From Pseudomonas hunanensis (GTDB lineage: Bacteria > Pseudomonadota > Gammaproteobacteria > Pseudomonadales > Pseudomonadaceae), in contig NZ_QJRC01000097.1 in NCBI RefSeq assembly GCF_013393325.1, positions 62,001 to 126,000 on the forward strand: 64,000 bases of DNA, written 5' to 3'. The number at the start of each line of letters is the position of its first letter. The stretch's first letter is position 1. This document shows positions 1-7,641 of the stretch, in pieces. Position numbers and translations under genes: made by a program. The notes beneath the pieces were generated by a model. That model saw only the letters and a list, made by a program, of their open reading frames with translations, searched no databases and was not told the DNA's origin.

Positions 1-2
1 TC

Positions 3-398
3 GATGCGTCCAATGACGGGATCGTGGTCGCCGAACAGGAGGGCGACGACACTATCCTGATCTACGTGAACGCCGCCTTCGAACGCCTGACTGGCTACAG
101 CCGCGACGAAGTCCTCTATCAGGATTGCCGCTTTCTGCAGGCCGACGACCGTGACCAGCTTGGCCGCGCGCGCATCCGCAAGGCCCTGGCCGAAGGCCGC
201 CCGTGCCGCGAAGTGCTGCGTAACTACCGCAAGGATGGCAGCGCCTTCTGGAACGAACTGTCGATCACGCCGGTGAGAAGCGACGCCGACCAGCGCACCT
301 ACTTCATCGGCATCCAGAAAGACGTCAGCCGCCAGGTCGAACTGGAACGGGAACTGGCCGAAAGGTGCGCTCGTCCGAAAACCGACGAACGCGCCTGA
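3..398 (+). CDS. Short LOV blue-light photoreceptor (PpSB1-LOV-like), 5' end cut by window
   Basis: The reading frame is open from the first bases, so the true start lies upstream; by memory of PpSB1-LOV only about 11 residues are missing. The visible part is nearly all of a short LOV protein: a PAS core with the flavin-adduct cysteine in DCRFLQ, the FMN-contacting arginines just after it (GRARIRKA), the NYRKDGSAFWNEL and YFIGIQKDVS strands, and a C-terminal J-alpha helix (ELERELAE) with no output domain. Such proteins bind FMN, form a cysteinyl adduct in blue light and dimerise through flanking helices. It lies near a MerR-type regulator resembling PplR3; in KT2440 ppSB1-LOV is reported adjacent to pplR3 and needed for light-induced transcription. 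A GTG at 24 is in frame but falls inside the PAS core, so it is not the start. Confidence 0.93.
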   Translation, partial: DASNDGIVVAEQEGDDTILIYVNAAFERLTGYSRDEVLYQDCRFLQADDRDQLGRARIRKALAEGRPCREVLRNYRKDGSAFWNELSITPVRSDADQRTYFIGIQKDVSRQVELERELAERCARPKTDERA

Positions 399-457
399 AC
401 CAAGTACGCCACGCACGGTCAACCCCGTTGAAGAAATCGCCACCACCGAGTTCGATC

Positions 458-1075
458 ATGCAAGCAGACGTGCTCCTCACCCAGGACGAGCTGGACTTCA
501 TACAGAACATGCAACACTCGCCGCAATTGAACCTGGCCGACTCCATGTCGAGCCTGCTGGTCAATGGCGACCGCCGCATCCAGAACTTGCTTACCCAGCT
601 GGTGGCCAACGAGCAAGTGACCTTGCAGGCCCAGTTCAATAACCAGCAGATCAGTTTCCCGCTGCAACTGGTCGAGGACGAGTTTCACGCCCTGCACTTG
701 CAACTGGGCTCACCGGAAATCTACGAAGACGGCCCCATGCTGCGCCCTTGGCGCCTGTCGATGGACCAGCCGAGCGCACTGCTTGATGCCCATGACCAGA
801 CCAGCGGCCTGTGGGTGCGTGATATTTCCTTCAAAGGTGTGTTGCTGGAAATCCGTGATCTGCCAGCGGCACCCGCCCGCTTCGAGCTTCGCTTCGCCCC
901 AGGCGGCATCAGCCCGATCGAACTGCATGGCGTATTGGGCCGGCGCATCGGTCCAAACCTGGCGGCCTACGACCTCAGCCAAAGCCCGGCCGAAGAAATC
1001 GAACGGTTGCGGGACTACATCCTCCAGGCCCATCGCCAGGCCCATCCCGAGCTGCACACTCAGGTATCGAGCTGA
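458..1075 (+). CDS. PilZ-like domain protein of unknown role
   Basis: A 205-residue soluble protein. The N-terminal half is helical and the region around residues 110-190 resembles a PilZ barrel: a D-I-S-x-x-G turn (RDISFKG), then alternating strands, though the usual N-terminal RxxxR motif is not obvious. If it is PilZ, it may be a c-di-GMP effector or a degenerate one that cannot bind the nucleotide. The ATG at 458 was chosen because upstream in-frame codons (GTG 365) would run back into the LOV gene; the ribosome site is weak. It follows the LOV gene by 59 bases on the same strand and may be cotranscribed. It overlaps the convergent MerR gene by 16 bases at the stop codons. Function is not assigned. 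Confidence 0.75.
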   Translation: MQADVLLTQDELDFIQNMQHSPQLNLADSMSSLLVNGDRRIQNLLTQLVANEQVTLQAQFNNQQISFPLQLVEDEFHALHLQLGSPEIYEDGPMLRPWRLSMDQPSALLDAHDQTSGLWVRDISFKGVLLEIRDLPAAPARFELRFAPGGISPIELHGVLGRRIGPNLAAYDLSQSPAEEIERLRDYILQAHRQAHPELHTQVSS

Positions 1076-1995
1076 CCGGCCAGGAACTGCCGCAAACGCT
1101 GGCGCATCACACTACCTTGCGCCCCCAGGCAAGCGACAAGGCTGCCAGCCAAGCTCTCCTGTGCCACTTCTGCCGCTTCGCCGGCCAGCAACAAAGGGCA
1201 TTCCAGCATCGCCGCCAGGCGCGTAACGTGCCGGGTAGTTTCTGCTGTCGGTGCCTGATGAGAAAACAGCACCAGAGCGTCCGGCTTCAGACGTTCGCAG
1301 ACCAACGCCAGTTCTCGCAGCGGCTGCCCGCTCGCCAGTAGGGTCACACCTGTTTCCTCGCTGCTCAGGAGCAGGCTGGTTACCAGCAACTCAAGTTCAT
1401 GACACTGCCCCGGCAACGGCGCCAACAACACGTTACGGCTGCGCGGCACATGGGCAAGCTGCAGACGGGCGAACACCCGACCGCGCAGGAACTGGTCAAG
1501 GAACAGCCATTCACTGGTCTGCCCGTAGCCGCCTTGCCGCACGGCCATGTCGTGCCACACAGGCATGAACACTTCGGCGAAAACCTGATCCAGGGTGCTG
1601 GCGGCAAATACCATCTCGTAAAGGCGATCCAGGCCTGCCAGATCGAAGCTCTGCACCGCTAGACGAATCTGGTGCTGCCAACGCTGCCAGGCATCTGTCG
1701 CGCCACCCGCCTGCCCGGCAAGGGCATGGCCTCGCGCGAGAATACTACCCACCTTGCTGACCGACACACCGCGCTCCAGCCAGCCAAGGATACGGCGGAC
1801 CTCGTCGATGTCGGCCTGTGAGTACAGGCGGTGGCCACTGTCGGTGCGAATTGGCTGGATCAGGCCATAGCGGCGCTCCCAGGCACGCAGGGTCACGGCG
1901 TTGACGCCAGTCAGGCGGGAAACTTCACGAATCGGAAACAGCTCCTGCTGCTCGAAGCTGGCATCGATAACCGGACTACGTCCCTGTTCGTTCAT
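1060..1995 (-). CDS. pplR3: MerR-family light-responsive regulator, PplR3/class II LitR-like
   Basis: The N-terminal region is a typical MerR winged helix (PIREVSRLTGVNAVTLRAWERRYGL, here spanning about residues 16-40, followed by SGHRLYSQADID). The C-terminal about 200 residues match the helical and Rossmann-like part of LitR/CarH regulators, but the cobalamin-binding motif is degenerate: only QCHELEL remains where CarH has a glycine-containing motif. That fits class II LitR proteins, which act with a LOV partner rather than B12. Published KT2440 work names PplR1-3 and places pplR3 beside ppSB1-LOV; the name is assigned from that context. ATG 1995 is used; a GTG at 2001 has a better-spaced AGGG upstream and could be the real start. 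Confidence 0.85.
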   Translation of the reverse strand: MNEQGRSPVIDASFEQQELFPIREVSRLTGVNAVTLRAWERRYGLIQPIRTDSGHRLYSQADIDEVRRILGWLERGVSVSKVGSILARGHALAGQAGGATDAWQRWQHQIRLAVQSFDLAGLDRLYEMVFAASTLDQVFAEVFMPVWHDMAVRQGGYGQTSEWLFLDQFLRGRVFARLQLAHVPRSRNVLLAPLPGQCHELELLVTSLLLSSEETGVTLLASGQPLRELALVCERLKPDALVLFSHQAPTAETTRHVTRLAAMLECPLLLAGEAAEVAQESLAGSLVACLGAQGSVMRQRLRQFLAGQLDT

Positions 1996-2067
1996 CTGCA
2001 CGGTGTACCCTGGGTGCGGAAGTTGAACACATAGTCTACTACGACAGCACCCGCCGCAGGGTGCAGC

Positions 2068-2090
2068 CATTTGCCGGCTGACATTTGCCG
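2068..2090 (+). repeat. Direct repeat CATTTGCCG x2, 14-bp period
   Basis: CATTTGCCG occurs at 2068-2076 and again at 2082-2090, in the divergent intergenic region between the MerR gene and the ABM/membrane gene. The downstream copy supplies a good -35 hexamer. It could be a regulator site or a chance repeat. Confidence 0.6.
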
Positions 2091-2112
2091 ATGATCGCAA
2101 CTGCGCGATAAT
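2085..2112 (+). promoter_or_regulatory. Candidate sigma70 promoter for the 2214 gene
   Basis: TTGCCG at 2085-2090, a 16-base spacer and GATAAT at 2107-2112 give a near-consensus promoter about 100 bases ahead of the start at 2214. The -35 overlaps the second CATTTGCCG repeat. Prediction only. Confidence 0.45.
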
Positions 2113-2213
2113 CCGCGCCCGATTCTTGCATGCACGCCTGCGTCGCCCACCACCCCGGGCCACGCAGCCAAAGGGGCCAGCTACCCGCCAGCCCCGTTGC
2201 CAGGAGATACACG

Positions 2214-2774
2214 ATGTCTACCCCACCCGTCACCTTGATGGTGTCGCGCCGCGCCGCCCATGGCCGCTACCAGGACCTGCTGGCCTGGCTGCACGAAGGC
2301 GAGCAGCTGGCCACCGACTTCCCCGGTTACCTCGGCTCGGGCATCCTCGCCCCGCCACGCGATGGCGACGAATTCCAGATCATCTTCCGTTTCAGCGACG
2401 AGCCCACCTTGCATGCCTGGGAACATTCCGCTTCGCGGCGGGCTTGGCTGCAGCGCGGCAACGGCCTGTTCGAGCGCCCCAAAGAGGCGCGCGTAAGCGG
2501 CATCGATGACTGGTTTGGCACCAACATGGTGCAAAAACCACCGCGCTGGAAGCAGGCCGTGGCCATCTGGCTGGCGTTCTTCCCGGTATCGCTGGCATTC
2601 AACCTTCTGTTCGGCCACTGGTTGTCGGCACTCGACCTGATACCCCGCGTACTGCTCAGCACTTTGGCCCTGACGCCGCTGATGGTGTACCTGTTCATCC
2701 CGTTGTCCACCCGCTTGCTAGCCAGTTGGCTGCTGGCCTCCCCGGCCACCACTGGCGCCTTGCGCAGCCGCTGA
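2214..2774 (+). CDS. Antibiotic-biosynthesis-monooxygenase-like domain protein with C-terminal membrane segments
   Basis: A 186-residue protein. Residues 1-100 look like an ABM ferredoxin-like fold (VSRRAAHGRYQDLLAWLHEGEQLA, then an F-R-F strand and a W-x-x-S-x-x-R helix); residues about 118-175 form two hydrophobic helices (VAIWLAFFPVSLAFNLLFG and LLSTLALTPLMVYLFIPL). This architecture, a small cytoplasmic ABM domain anchored in the inner membrane, is common in Pseudomonas and its substrate is unknown. The ATG at 2214 is preceded by CAGGAG with good spacing. It is followed 63 bases later by folM and may head that cluster. Confidence 0.8.
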   Translation: MSTPPVTLMVSRRAAHGRYQDLLAWLHEGEQLATDFPGYLGSGILAPPRDGDEFQIIFRFSDEPTLHAWEHSASRRAWLQRGNGLFERPKEARVSGIDDWFGTNMVQKPPRWKQAVAIWLAFFPVSLAFNLLFGHWLSALDLIPRVLLSTLALTPLMVYLFIPLSTRLLASWLLASPATTGALRSR

Positions 2775-2837
2775 GGCCAGGCCATACAACAGGGAAACAG
2801 TTCGGGTATGCTGGGTGGCAACCAAAGGACAGACAAG

Positions 2838-3545
2838 TTGACCGCCCCGAACATGAACAGCCCCATTCTCGTTACCGGAGCCAGCCAGCGCGTCGGGCTG
2901 GCCCTGGCCCTTGAACTGGCACAGGCCGGCCATACGGTGGTCAGTGCCAGCCGCAGCATCCAGCCACAGGCGGCCCACCCGAACATCGTGCAGTTCCAGG
3001 CCGACCTGTGCCAGCCAGCCGACCGCCAGGCCCTGATCGACCACCTGCACACCCATTACGACGGCTTGCGCGCCATCATCCATAACGCCTCGCTGTGGCT
3101 CGACGATGGCCTCGACAACCTCGACACCATGTTCCGCCTGCACGTCGAAGCGCCCTACCACCTCAACCTGGCCCTGGGCGACCTGCTGGCCAAGGTGGAA
3201 AAGGCCGACATCATCCACATCTGCGACGAAACCTCTTCGCGCGGCAGTAAAAGCCACATCGGCTACGCCGCCACCAAGGCCGCGCTGCAGAACATGGTGC
3301 TGTCATTTGCCGAAAAATATGCGCCCAAGGTGCACGTGAACGGTATCCTGCCCGGGCTGCTGATCCTCAAGGAAGGGGGTGACGAAGCCTACCGCCAGCA
3401 AACCCTGAAAAAGGCCCTGCTGGAATTCGAACCCGGCGCCGGCCCGCTGATCGAGACAGTCAAGTACCTGCTCGCCAGCCAGTACAGCACCGGCAGCCAG
3501 GTGGTCATCAACGGTGGCCGCCACCTGAAGAACCGCATGACTTGA
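2838..3545 (+). CDS. folM: Dihydromonapterin reductase FolM (SDR family)
   Basis: A short-chain dehydrogenase with the pteridine-reductase signature TGASQRVG at the nucleotide-binding turn, the HNAS motif and the catalytic Y-x3-K in GYAATKAAL. FolM reduces dihydromonapterin to tetrahydromonapterin, the pterin cofactor for phenylalanine hydroxylase in pseudomonads. The TTG at 2838 is preferred because AAAGGAC sits seven bases upstream; the ATG at 2853 is the alternative and has no clear ribosome site. It is followed by two small genes spaced 9 bases apart and overlapping, suggesting one transcript. The N-terminus is the main uncertainty. Confidence 0.88.
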   Translation: MTAPNMNSPILVTGASQRVGLALALELAQAGHTVVSASRSIQPQAAHPNIVQFQADLCQPADRQALIDHLHTHYDGLRAIIHNASLWLDDGLDNLDTMFRLHVEAPYHLNLALGDLLAKVEKADIIHICDETSSRGSKSHIGYAATKAALQNMVLSFAEKYAPKVHVNGILPGLLILKEGGDEAYRQQTLKKALLEFEPGAGPLIETVKYLLASQYSTGSQVVINGGRHLKNRMT

Positions 3546-3554
3546 GAGACACCC

Positions 3555-3851
3555 ATGACGCCACAACAACAGCTCGAACTTGAGGCCGCCGCGTTCCGCC
3601 GCCTGGTCGAACACCTGCAAAAGCGCACCGATGTACAGAACATCGACCTGATGAACCTGTCCGGTTTCTGCCGCAACTGCCTGTCCAAGTGGTACAAGGC
3701 CGCGGCTGACGAGCGCCAGCTCGACCTGAGCCTGGATGATGCCCGCGAAGCGGTGTACGGCATGCCCTACGCCGAGTGGAAAGCCCAACACCAGAAAGAA
3801 GCCAGCGCCGAACAACAAGCGGCGTTCGAAAAAGGAAAACCTCGTGACTGA
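3555..3851 (+). CDS. DUF1244 family small protein
   Basis: A 98-residue protein with the DUF1244 hallmark around residues 33-50, NLSGFCRNCLSKWY, followed by a helical region and YGMPYAEWKAQHQ. The family is widespread in proteobacteria and has no assigned reaction; the conserved C-x2-C could bind metal. It begins 9 bases after folM and its stop overlaps the GTG start of the next gene by 8 bases, so translation is probably coupled. Confidence 0.88.
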   Translation: MTPQQQLELEAAAFRRLVEHLQKRTDVQNIDLMNLSGFCRNCLSKWYKAAADERQLDLSLDDAREAVYGMPYAEWKAQHQKEASAEQQAAFEKGKPRD

Positions 3852-4185
3852 TCTGAACACCCTGCGCGCCAGCCTGGCCAGCGGCCAACATGTCTTTGCC
3901 GATACCCTGGCGTTCATTGCCGACAACTACAGCTACCAGCCTCAGGCGTTCAACAATGGCGGCGTGGAGAATGCGGCCGGGCAAAACGAAGGTTCGTGCA
4001 AAACCCTGGGCCTGGCTTTGCTGGAAGGGCTGAGCGACCAGGAAGCGCTGCTGGCCTTTGGCGAGCACTACCGTGACGTGGTGGCCACGCCCGAGGGCAA
4101 CGACCATGGCAATATCCGCGCGCTGATCAAGCAGGGTCTGGCGGGCGTGAAATTTGCCGGGCAGCCCCTGTCGCGCAAGGCTTGA
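3844..4185 (+). CDS. HopJ-family protein
   Basis: A 113-residue protein, starting at a GTG inside the end of the DUF1244 gene. Conserved features are the FADTLAFIADNYSYQPQAF helix-strand and the NEGSCKTLGLALL and CFGEHYRDV-like region (here AFGEHYRDV), then GNDHGNIRALIKQG. HopJ was first listed as a type III effector in P. syringae, but homologues are broadly distributed in bacteria without type III secretion, so the label should be read as a family name, not a function. No secretion signal is visible. Last gene of the folM cluster. Confidence 0.85.
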   Translation: MTDLNTLRASLASGQHVFADTLAFIADNYSYQPQAFNNGGVENAAGQNEGSCKTLGLALLEGLSDQEALLAFGEHYRDVVATPEGNDHGNIRALIKQGLAGVKFAGQPLSRKA

Positions 4186-4196
4186 GATAGCCCGGG

Positions 4197-4266
4197 CCAC
4201 TCCCACAAGGGGCGCATACCTCCTGTGGGAGCGGCCTTGTGTCGCGATGGGCTGCAAAGCAGCCCC
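4197..4266. repeat. REP-like palindromic element
   Basis: CCTGTGGGAGCGGCCTTG followed by a GGGCTGC-aaa-GCAGCCC hairpin, preceded by an inverse CTCCCACAAGGG piece, matches P. putida REP sequences. It lies between the convergent HopJ and hydrolase genes and may end or stabilise transcripts. Confidence 0.75.
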
Positions 4267-4284
4267 AAAATATCGATCCCACCC

Positions 4285-5187
4285 TCAATCCATGATGGTT
4301 CCAGGCCCCCCTTCTTTCAGCTCTCCCTGCTGCAGCCACTGCAAGGCCACCGGCCACAAGCTTTCGCGAAACCGGTCATGGAAAAACGCGAAATGGCCAA
4401 TTTCGTCGACCGAGATATCCACAGGCGCGATACGCAGGTGCCGGGCACCCTGTAGATAACCCAACAATCGCTCGGTCGCCGCCACGGTGCCAAACGGGTC
4501 GTCAGTGAGGCTGATGGCCAGCGTCGCCGCCCGCACCTGAACGAACGGAAGCGTCGCCAGCGCCCGAGCGCTGGGGCGATGCTCGTAACGTGGGGTACGT
4601 GTGGTCCAGTCGTGCACCACGCCGGATGGCGTGTCTTCAAGCCAACCCAGGCGCTTGCCGGGGAAGTAGCCGAATAACCGCGTCAGTAGCGGCATTACCA
4701 CATGCCATTTGCCGAGCAACTGCCAGCGCTGGTCGACAGCGTAGTCGCGCCAATAGGCAAACTGCGCGCCCACCATCACTACCCGGCGTACCTGGCCTGC
4801 CGACGCGGCCAGCCCTACTGCGCAGCCGCCGAAACTGTGCCCCACCACGTCCACTGGCTGACCGGGGAAATGCTCTGCCGCATGCGCCAGCATCGCTTCG
4901 AAATCCAGCCTGCCCCAATCGCTCCACGAGGCCTGGAAGCCGCGCAATGAAGCTGGGCGGGACTCGCCGATGCCACGGTAATCGTAGGTCAGCACATCGC
5001 AGCCATGGGCAAACAGGTAGTCGGCAAAGCGGGAGTAATAGCGGCAGCGTACCGAAGTGGCAGCGTTGATGATCACCAGCGGACGCTGGGGGTCAGGGCG
5101 AGCGTGGCGCCAGCAGAAGCCGCCGAGGCTGTAACCGTCGGCTGTGGCCTGGCGAAAGGGGGCGGCGGGTTGGGTGAGGCTACTCAT
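4285..5187 (-). CDS. Alpha/beta hydrolase
   Basis: A 300-residue alpha/beta hydrolase. The nucleophile elbow is GHSFGG (Ser near residue 120), the DYRGIGES strand and loop precede it, and a late D-x-x-G/GHFAFF motif supplies the histidine. It resembles the YheT/serine-aminopeptidase-like hydrolases of pseudomonads rather than a named esterase; the substrate is unknown. ATG 5187 is chosen over an upstream in-frame codon because AGGGA lies about eight bases before it and the protein then starts like its relatives. It lies downstream of fabV on the same strand with a REP element in between, so it may have its own promoter. Confidence 0.82.
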   Translation of the reverse strand: MSSLTQPAAPFRQATADGYSLGGFCWRHARPDPQRPLVIINAATSVRCRYYSRFADYLFAHGCDVLTYDYRGIGESRPASLRGFQASWSDWGRLDFEAMLAHAAEHFPGQPVDVVGHSFGGCAVGLAASAGQVRRVVMVGAQFAYWRDYAVDQRWQLLGKWHVVMPLLTRLFGYFPGKRLGWLEDTPSGVVHDWTTRTPRYEHRPSARALATLPFVQVRAATLAISLTDDPFGTVAATERLLGYLQGARHLRIAPVDISVDEIGHFAFFHDRFRESLWPVALQWLQQGELKEGGPGTIMD

Positions 5188-5240
5188 GGCGCATTCCCTG
5201 TTGTTGTGCGCCAAAGCTAGCAAAGATTTTATAGCCTGTA

Positions 5241-5276
5241 CCGGCCTCTTCGCGGGTTTACCCGCAAAAGGGCCGG
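5241..5276. repeat. REP element, P. putida type
   Basis: CCGGCCTCTTCGCGGGTTTA then CCCGC and a closing GGGCCGG closely match the 35-base P. putida REP consensus. It sits 17 bases beyond the fabV stop and can fold as a hairpin that may serve as a terminator. Confidence 0.9.
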
Positions 5277-5292
5277 TGCAGGTTAACTACGG

Positions 5293-6504
5293 TTACAGCT
5301 CGATGCAGTCGAACTTGACATCGGTGGCCACGTCTTCGTCGTAGTTGACGTCAGCGCGCTCGAAACCGAACAGGTTGAGGAACTGCTTCTTGTAACCGGC
5401 GTAGTCGGTCAGCTCGAACAGGTTCTCGGTGGTCACTTGTGGCCACAGGGCCTTGCAGGCGGTCTGAACGTCGTCGCGCAGTTCCCAGTCGTCCAGGCGC
5501 AGACGGCCCTTCTCGTCAACGTCGGCCGGCGCACCGTCGGCACGGTACATACGGTCGCGGTACATGCGGTCGAGCTGGTTCTGAGTACCTTCGTGAATGC
5601 CTTTCTCCTGCATGATCTTGAAGACCATCGACAGGTACAGCGGCATCACCGGGATGGCCGAGCTGGCCTGGGTCACCACCGACTTGAGCACGGCCACGTT
5701 GGCGCCGCCTTTCACTTCATCGGCCAGTTTCTGGTCCAGACGCAGGGCGGTTTCGTCCAGGTCCTGCTTGGCCTGGCCCAGGGCACCGTGCCAGTAGATC
5801 GGCCAGGTGATATCGCTGCCGATGTAGCTGAAGGCCACGGTGCGAGCGCCTTCGGCCAGCACGTTGGCGCCTGCCAGGGCATCGATCCACAGCTGCCAGT
5901 CCTGGCCACCCATGACGGTGACGGTGTCGGCGATTTCCTGCTCGGTGGCCGGCTCGATGCTGGCCTCGATGATGGTGTCCTTGTTGGTGTCGATGGCGGT
6001 CGACTTGTACGGCTCGCCGATCGGCTTGAGTGCCGAGCGAATCACTTCACCGGTCTGCGGCAGCTTGCGCACGGGCGATGCCAGCGAGTAGATGACCAGG
6101 TCGACCTTGCCACCCATTTCGTTCTTGATCAGTTCGATGACCTTGGCACGGGCTTCGTCAGAGAAGGCGTCACCGTTGATCGACTTGCTGTACAGGCCTT
6201 CGGCCTTGGCAAACTTGTCGAAGGCTGCAGAGTTGTACCAGCCAGCGGTGCCGGCCTTGGTCTCAGTGCCAGGCTTTTCGAAGAACACACCCAGGGTGTC
6301 GGCCTTGAAGCCGAACGCCGCGGTGATGCGAGCTGCCAGGCCGTAGCCGCTGGAAGCGCCAATGACCAGGACCTTCTTCGGGCCATCCTCGCGCACGCCC
6401 AGCTTGCGGGTGGCTTCGATCTGGTCACGGACGTTGAGCTCGCAGCCCTTCGGGTGAGTCGTGGTGCAGATGAAACCGCGAACCTTAGGATGAATGATGG
6501 CCAA
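5293..6504 (-). CDS. fabV: Trans-2-enoyl-ACP/CoA reductase FabV
   Basis: A 403-residue protein matching the long FabV class of enoyl reductase over its whole length. It begins MAIIHPKVRGFICTTTHP, carries the nucleotide-binding turn VLVIGASSGYGL and the characteristic Y-x8-K catalytic pair in YWHGALGQAK. FabV completes the fatty-acid elongation cycle by NADH-dependent reduction of the enoyl double bond and is known to be insensitive to triclosan. The flanking LysR gene is on the same strand but about 150 bases upstream, so fabV probably has its own promoter. Confidence 0.96.
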   Translation of the reverse strand: MAIIHPKVRGFICTTTHPKGCELNVRDQIEATRKLGVREDGPKKVLVIGASSGYGLAARITAAFGFKADTLGVFFEKPGTETKAGTAGWYNSAAFDKFAKAEGLYSKSINGDAFSDEARAKVIELIKNEMGGKVDLVIYSLASPVRKLPQTGEVIRSALKPIGEPYKSTAIDTNKDTIIEASIEPATEQEIADTVTVMGGQDWQLWIDALAGANVLAEGARTVAFSYIGSDITWPIYWHGALGQAKQDLDETALRLDQKLADEVKGGANVAVLKSVVTQASSAIPVMPLYLSMVFKIMQEKGIHEGTQNQLDRMYRDRMYRADGAPADVDEKGRLRLDDWELRDDVQTACKALWPQVTTENLFELTDYAGYKKQFLNLFGFERADVNYDEDVATDVKFDCIEL

Positions 6505-6651
6505 TGTCTGTACCTCGTCAGGTTTATGCCGGGGAAGCGCCGCTTGGGGCGATTCCGATTGATCAGAGGGTGAGACTACCCCCGCAGGTTATCCGACACA
6601 TATTACGGGGTGATCATGGGGATGCAAAACCGAGGTTCTTGCGTGCCGACA

Positions 6652-7506
6652 TCAATCCAAGGCCAACGCGGCTCTCAACCAGTCCAGAAACTGCCGGGCC
6701 AGCGGATCCTCCTGACTCTCCCGATGCACCAGGCAAGCCCACGCAGGCCCCCGCACCCGCTGCGCCGACAACGCCTGCAAACGCCCCTCTTGCACGGCCC
6801 GACGCGCCAGCAACTGGCTGACCAACGCCACCCCCAACCCCTCGCTCGCCGCATCCAGCAACAGCCCCGGGTCGGAAAAATTCAGCCCCTTGCCCTGCTG
6901 CCCAACATCCTCGCCGCCCTCCAGTTGCCAATGGCTCCAGTCCATCTCCCGTTCGCCGTGCAAGGTCGTACGCGCGGTTGCAGTCGCCAGGGAAGGATGG
7001 CAAGCCGGGTACAGCTGGTCCTGATGCAGCACGCTGAAGCTGCACTCAGCCTGGGCACTGAGATCATCGCGGATAGCCAGGTCGATGGTCTCGGTGGCCA
7101 TGTCCGGCACCTCGAAACTGGTAAACAACCACAAGTCGACCTGCGGACAGCGCTGGTGAAAGTCCGCCAGCCGCGGCAGCAGCCAGTGCCTGGCAAAAGC
7201 CGGGCTGGTGTTCACCACCAGCTGATTGGGCTTGCGGTACTGGTCTAGCCGGCGAATGCCTACGGCCAGGTGCTGCAACAGCGATTGCGTGGTGCTGAGC
7301 AGGTCGTGCCCGGCGTCGGTCAGGCTCACGCTACGGCCACTGCGATGAAACAGCGGCTGCTCCAGGTAGGTTTCCAGGCTGCGAATTTGTTGGCTGATGG
7401 CCGACTGGGTCAGGTTCAACGCCTCGGCGGCCTTGTGGAAGCTGCCTAGCCGCGCAGCGGCCTCGAAGCCGCGCAGGGCATTAAGGGGTGGCCAGTGTTT
7501 GAGCAT
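6652..7506 (-). CDS. LysR-family regulator (GcvA type), likely controls the agmatine operon
   Basis: A 284-residue LysR protein of the GcvA/AmpR-like class: an N-terminal helix-turn-helix (LGSFHKAAEALNLTQSAISQQIRSLE) and a C-terminal substrate-binding domain with the LLPRLADFHQRCPQVDL segment. It is divergent from the agmatine deiminase gene across 135 bases, the usual layout for a LysR gene and its target; an agmatine-derived inducer is a reasonable inference. It is not related to AguR, the TetR-type regulator of the P. aeruginosa aguBA operon. Confidence 0.88.
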   Translation of the reverse strand: MLKHWPPLNALRGFEAAARLGSFHKAAEALNLTQSAISQQIRSLETYLEQPLFHRSGRSVSLTDAGHDLLSTTQSLLQHLAVGIRRLDQYRKPNQLVVNTSPAFARHWLLPRLADFHQRCPQVDLWLFTSFEVPDMATETIDLAIRDDLSAQAECSFSVLHQDQLYPACHPSLATATARTTLHGEREMDWSHWQLEGGEDVGQQGKGLNFSDPGLLLDAASEGLGVALVSQLLARRAVQEGRLQALSAQRVRGPAWACLVHRESQEDPLARQFLDWLRAALALD

Positions 7507-7641
7507 GATTGATAAGACCCGCTAATCAGATATGCGCTAAATCTATCGTTTGTCGCCAGCCAAGCCTAGCCATAGCATGGACACCAACACCCGCGACGGC
7601 GGGCTTCGTTGATAAAAATCCTTAATAGATCGGAGTTCACT

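Noticed and set aside
24..398. GTG 24 as start of the LOV gene
   Set aside because: The frame is open to the window edge and the residues before it (DASNDGI) belong to the PAS core, so the true start is outside.
1995..2213. Search for a PplR box (TRTACA-N12-TGTAYA) near the light regulator
   Set aside because: Only isolated TGTAC/GTACA pieces at about 2002-2008 were seen, without a properly spaced second half.
3844..4185. HopJ gene as evidence of type III secretion
   Set aside because: The family is widespread in bacteria without type III secretion, and no hrp box, chaperone or secretion gene is nearby.
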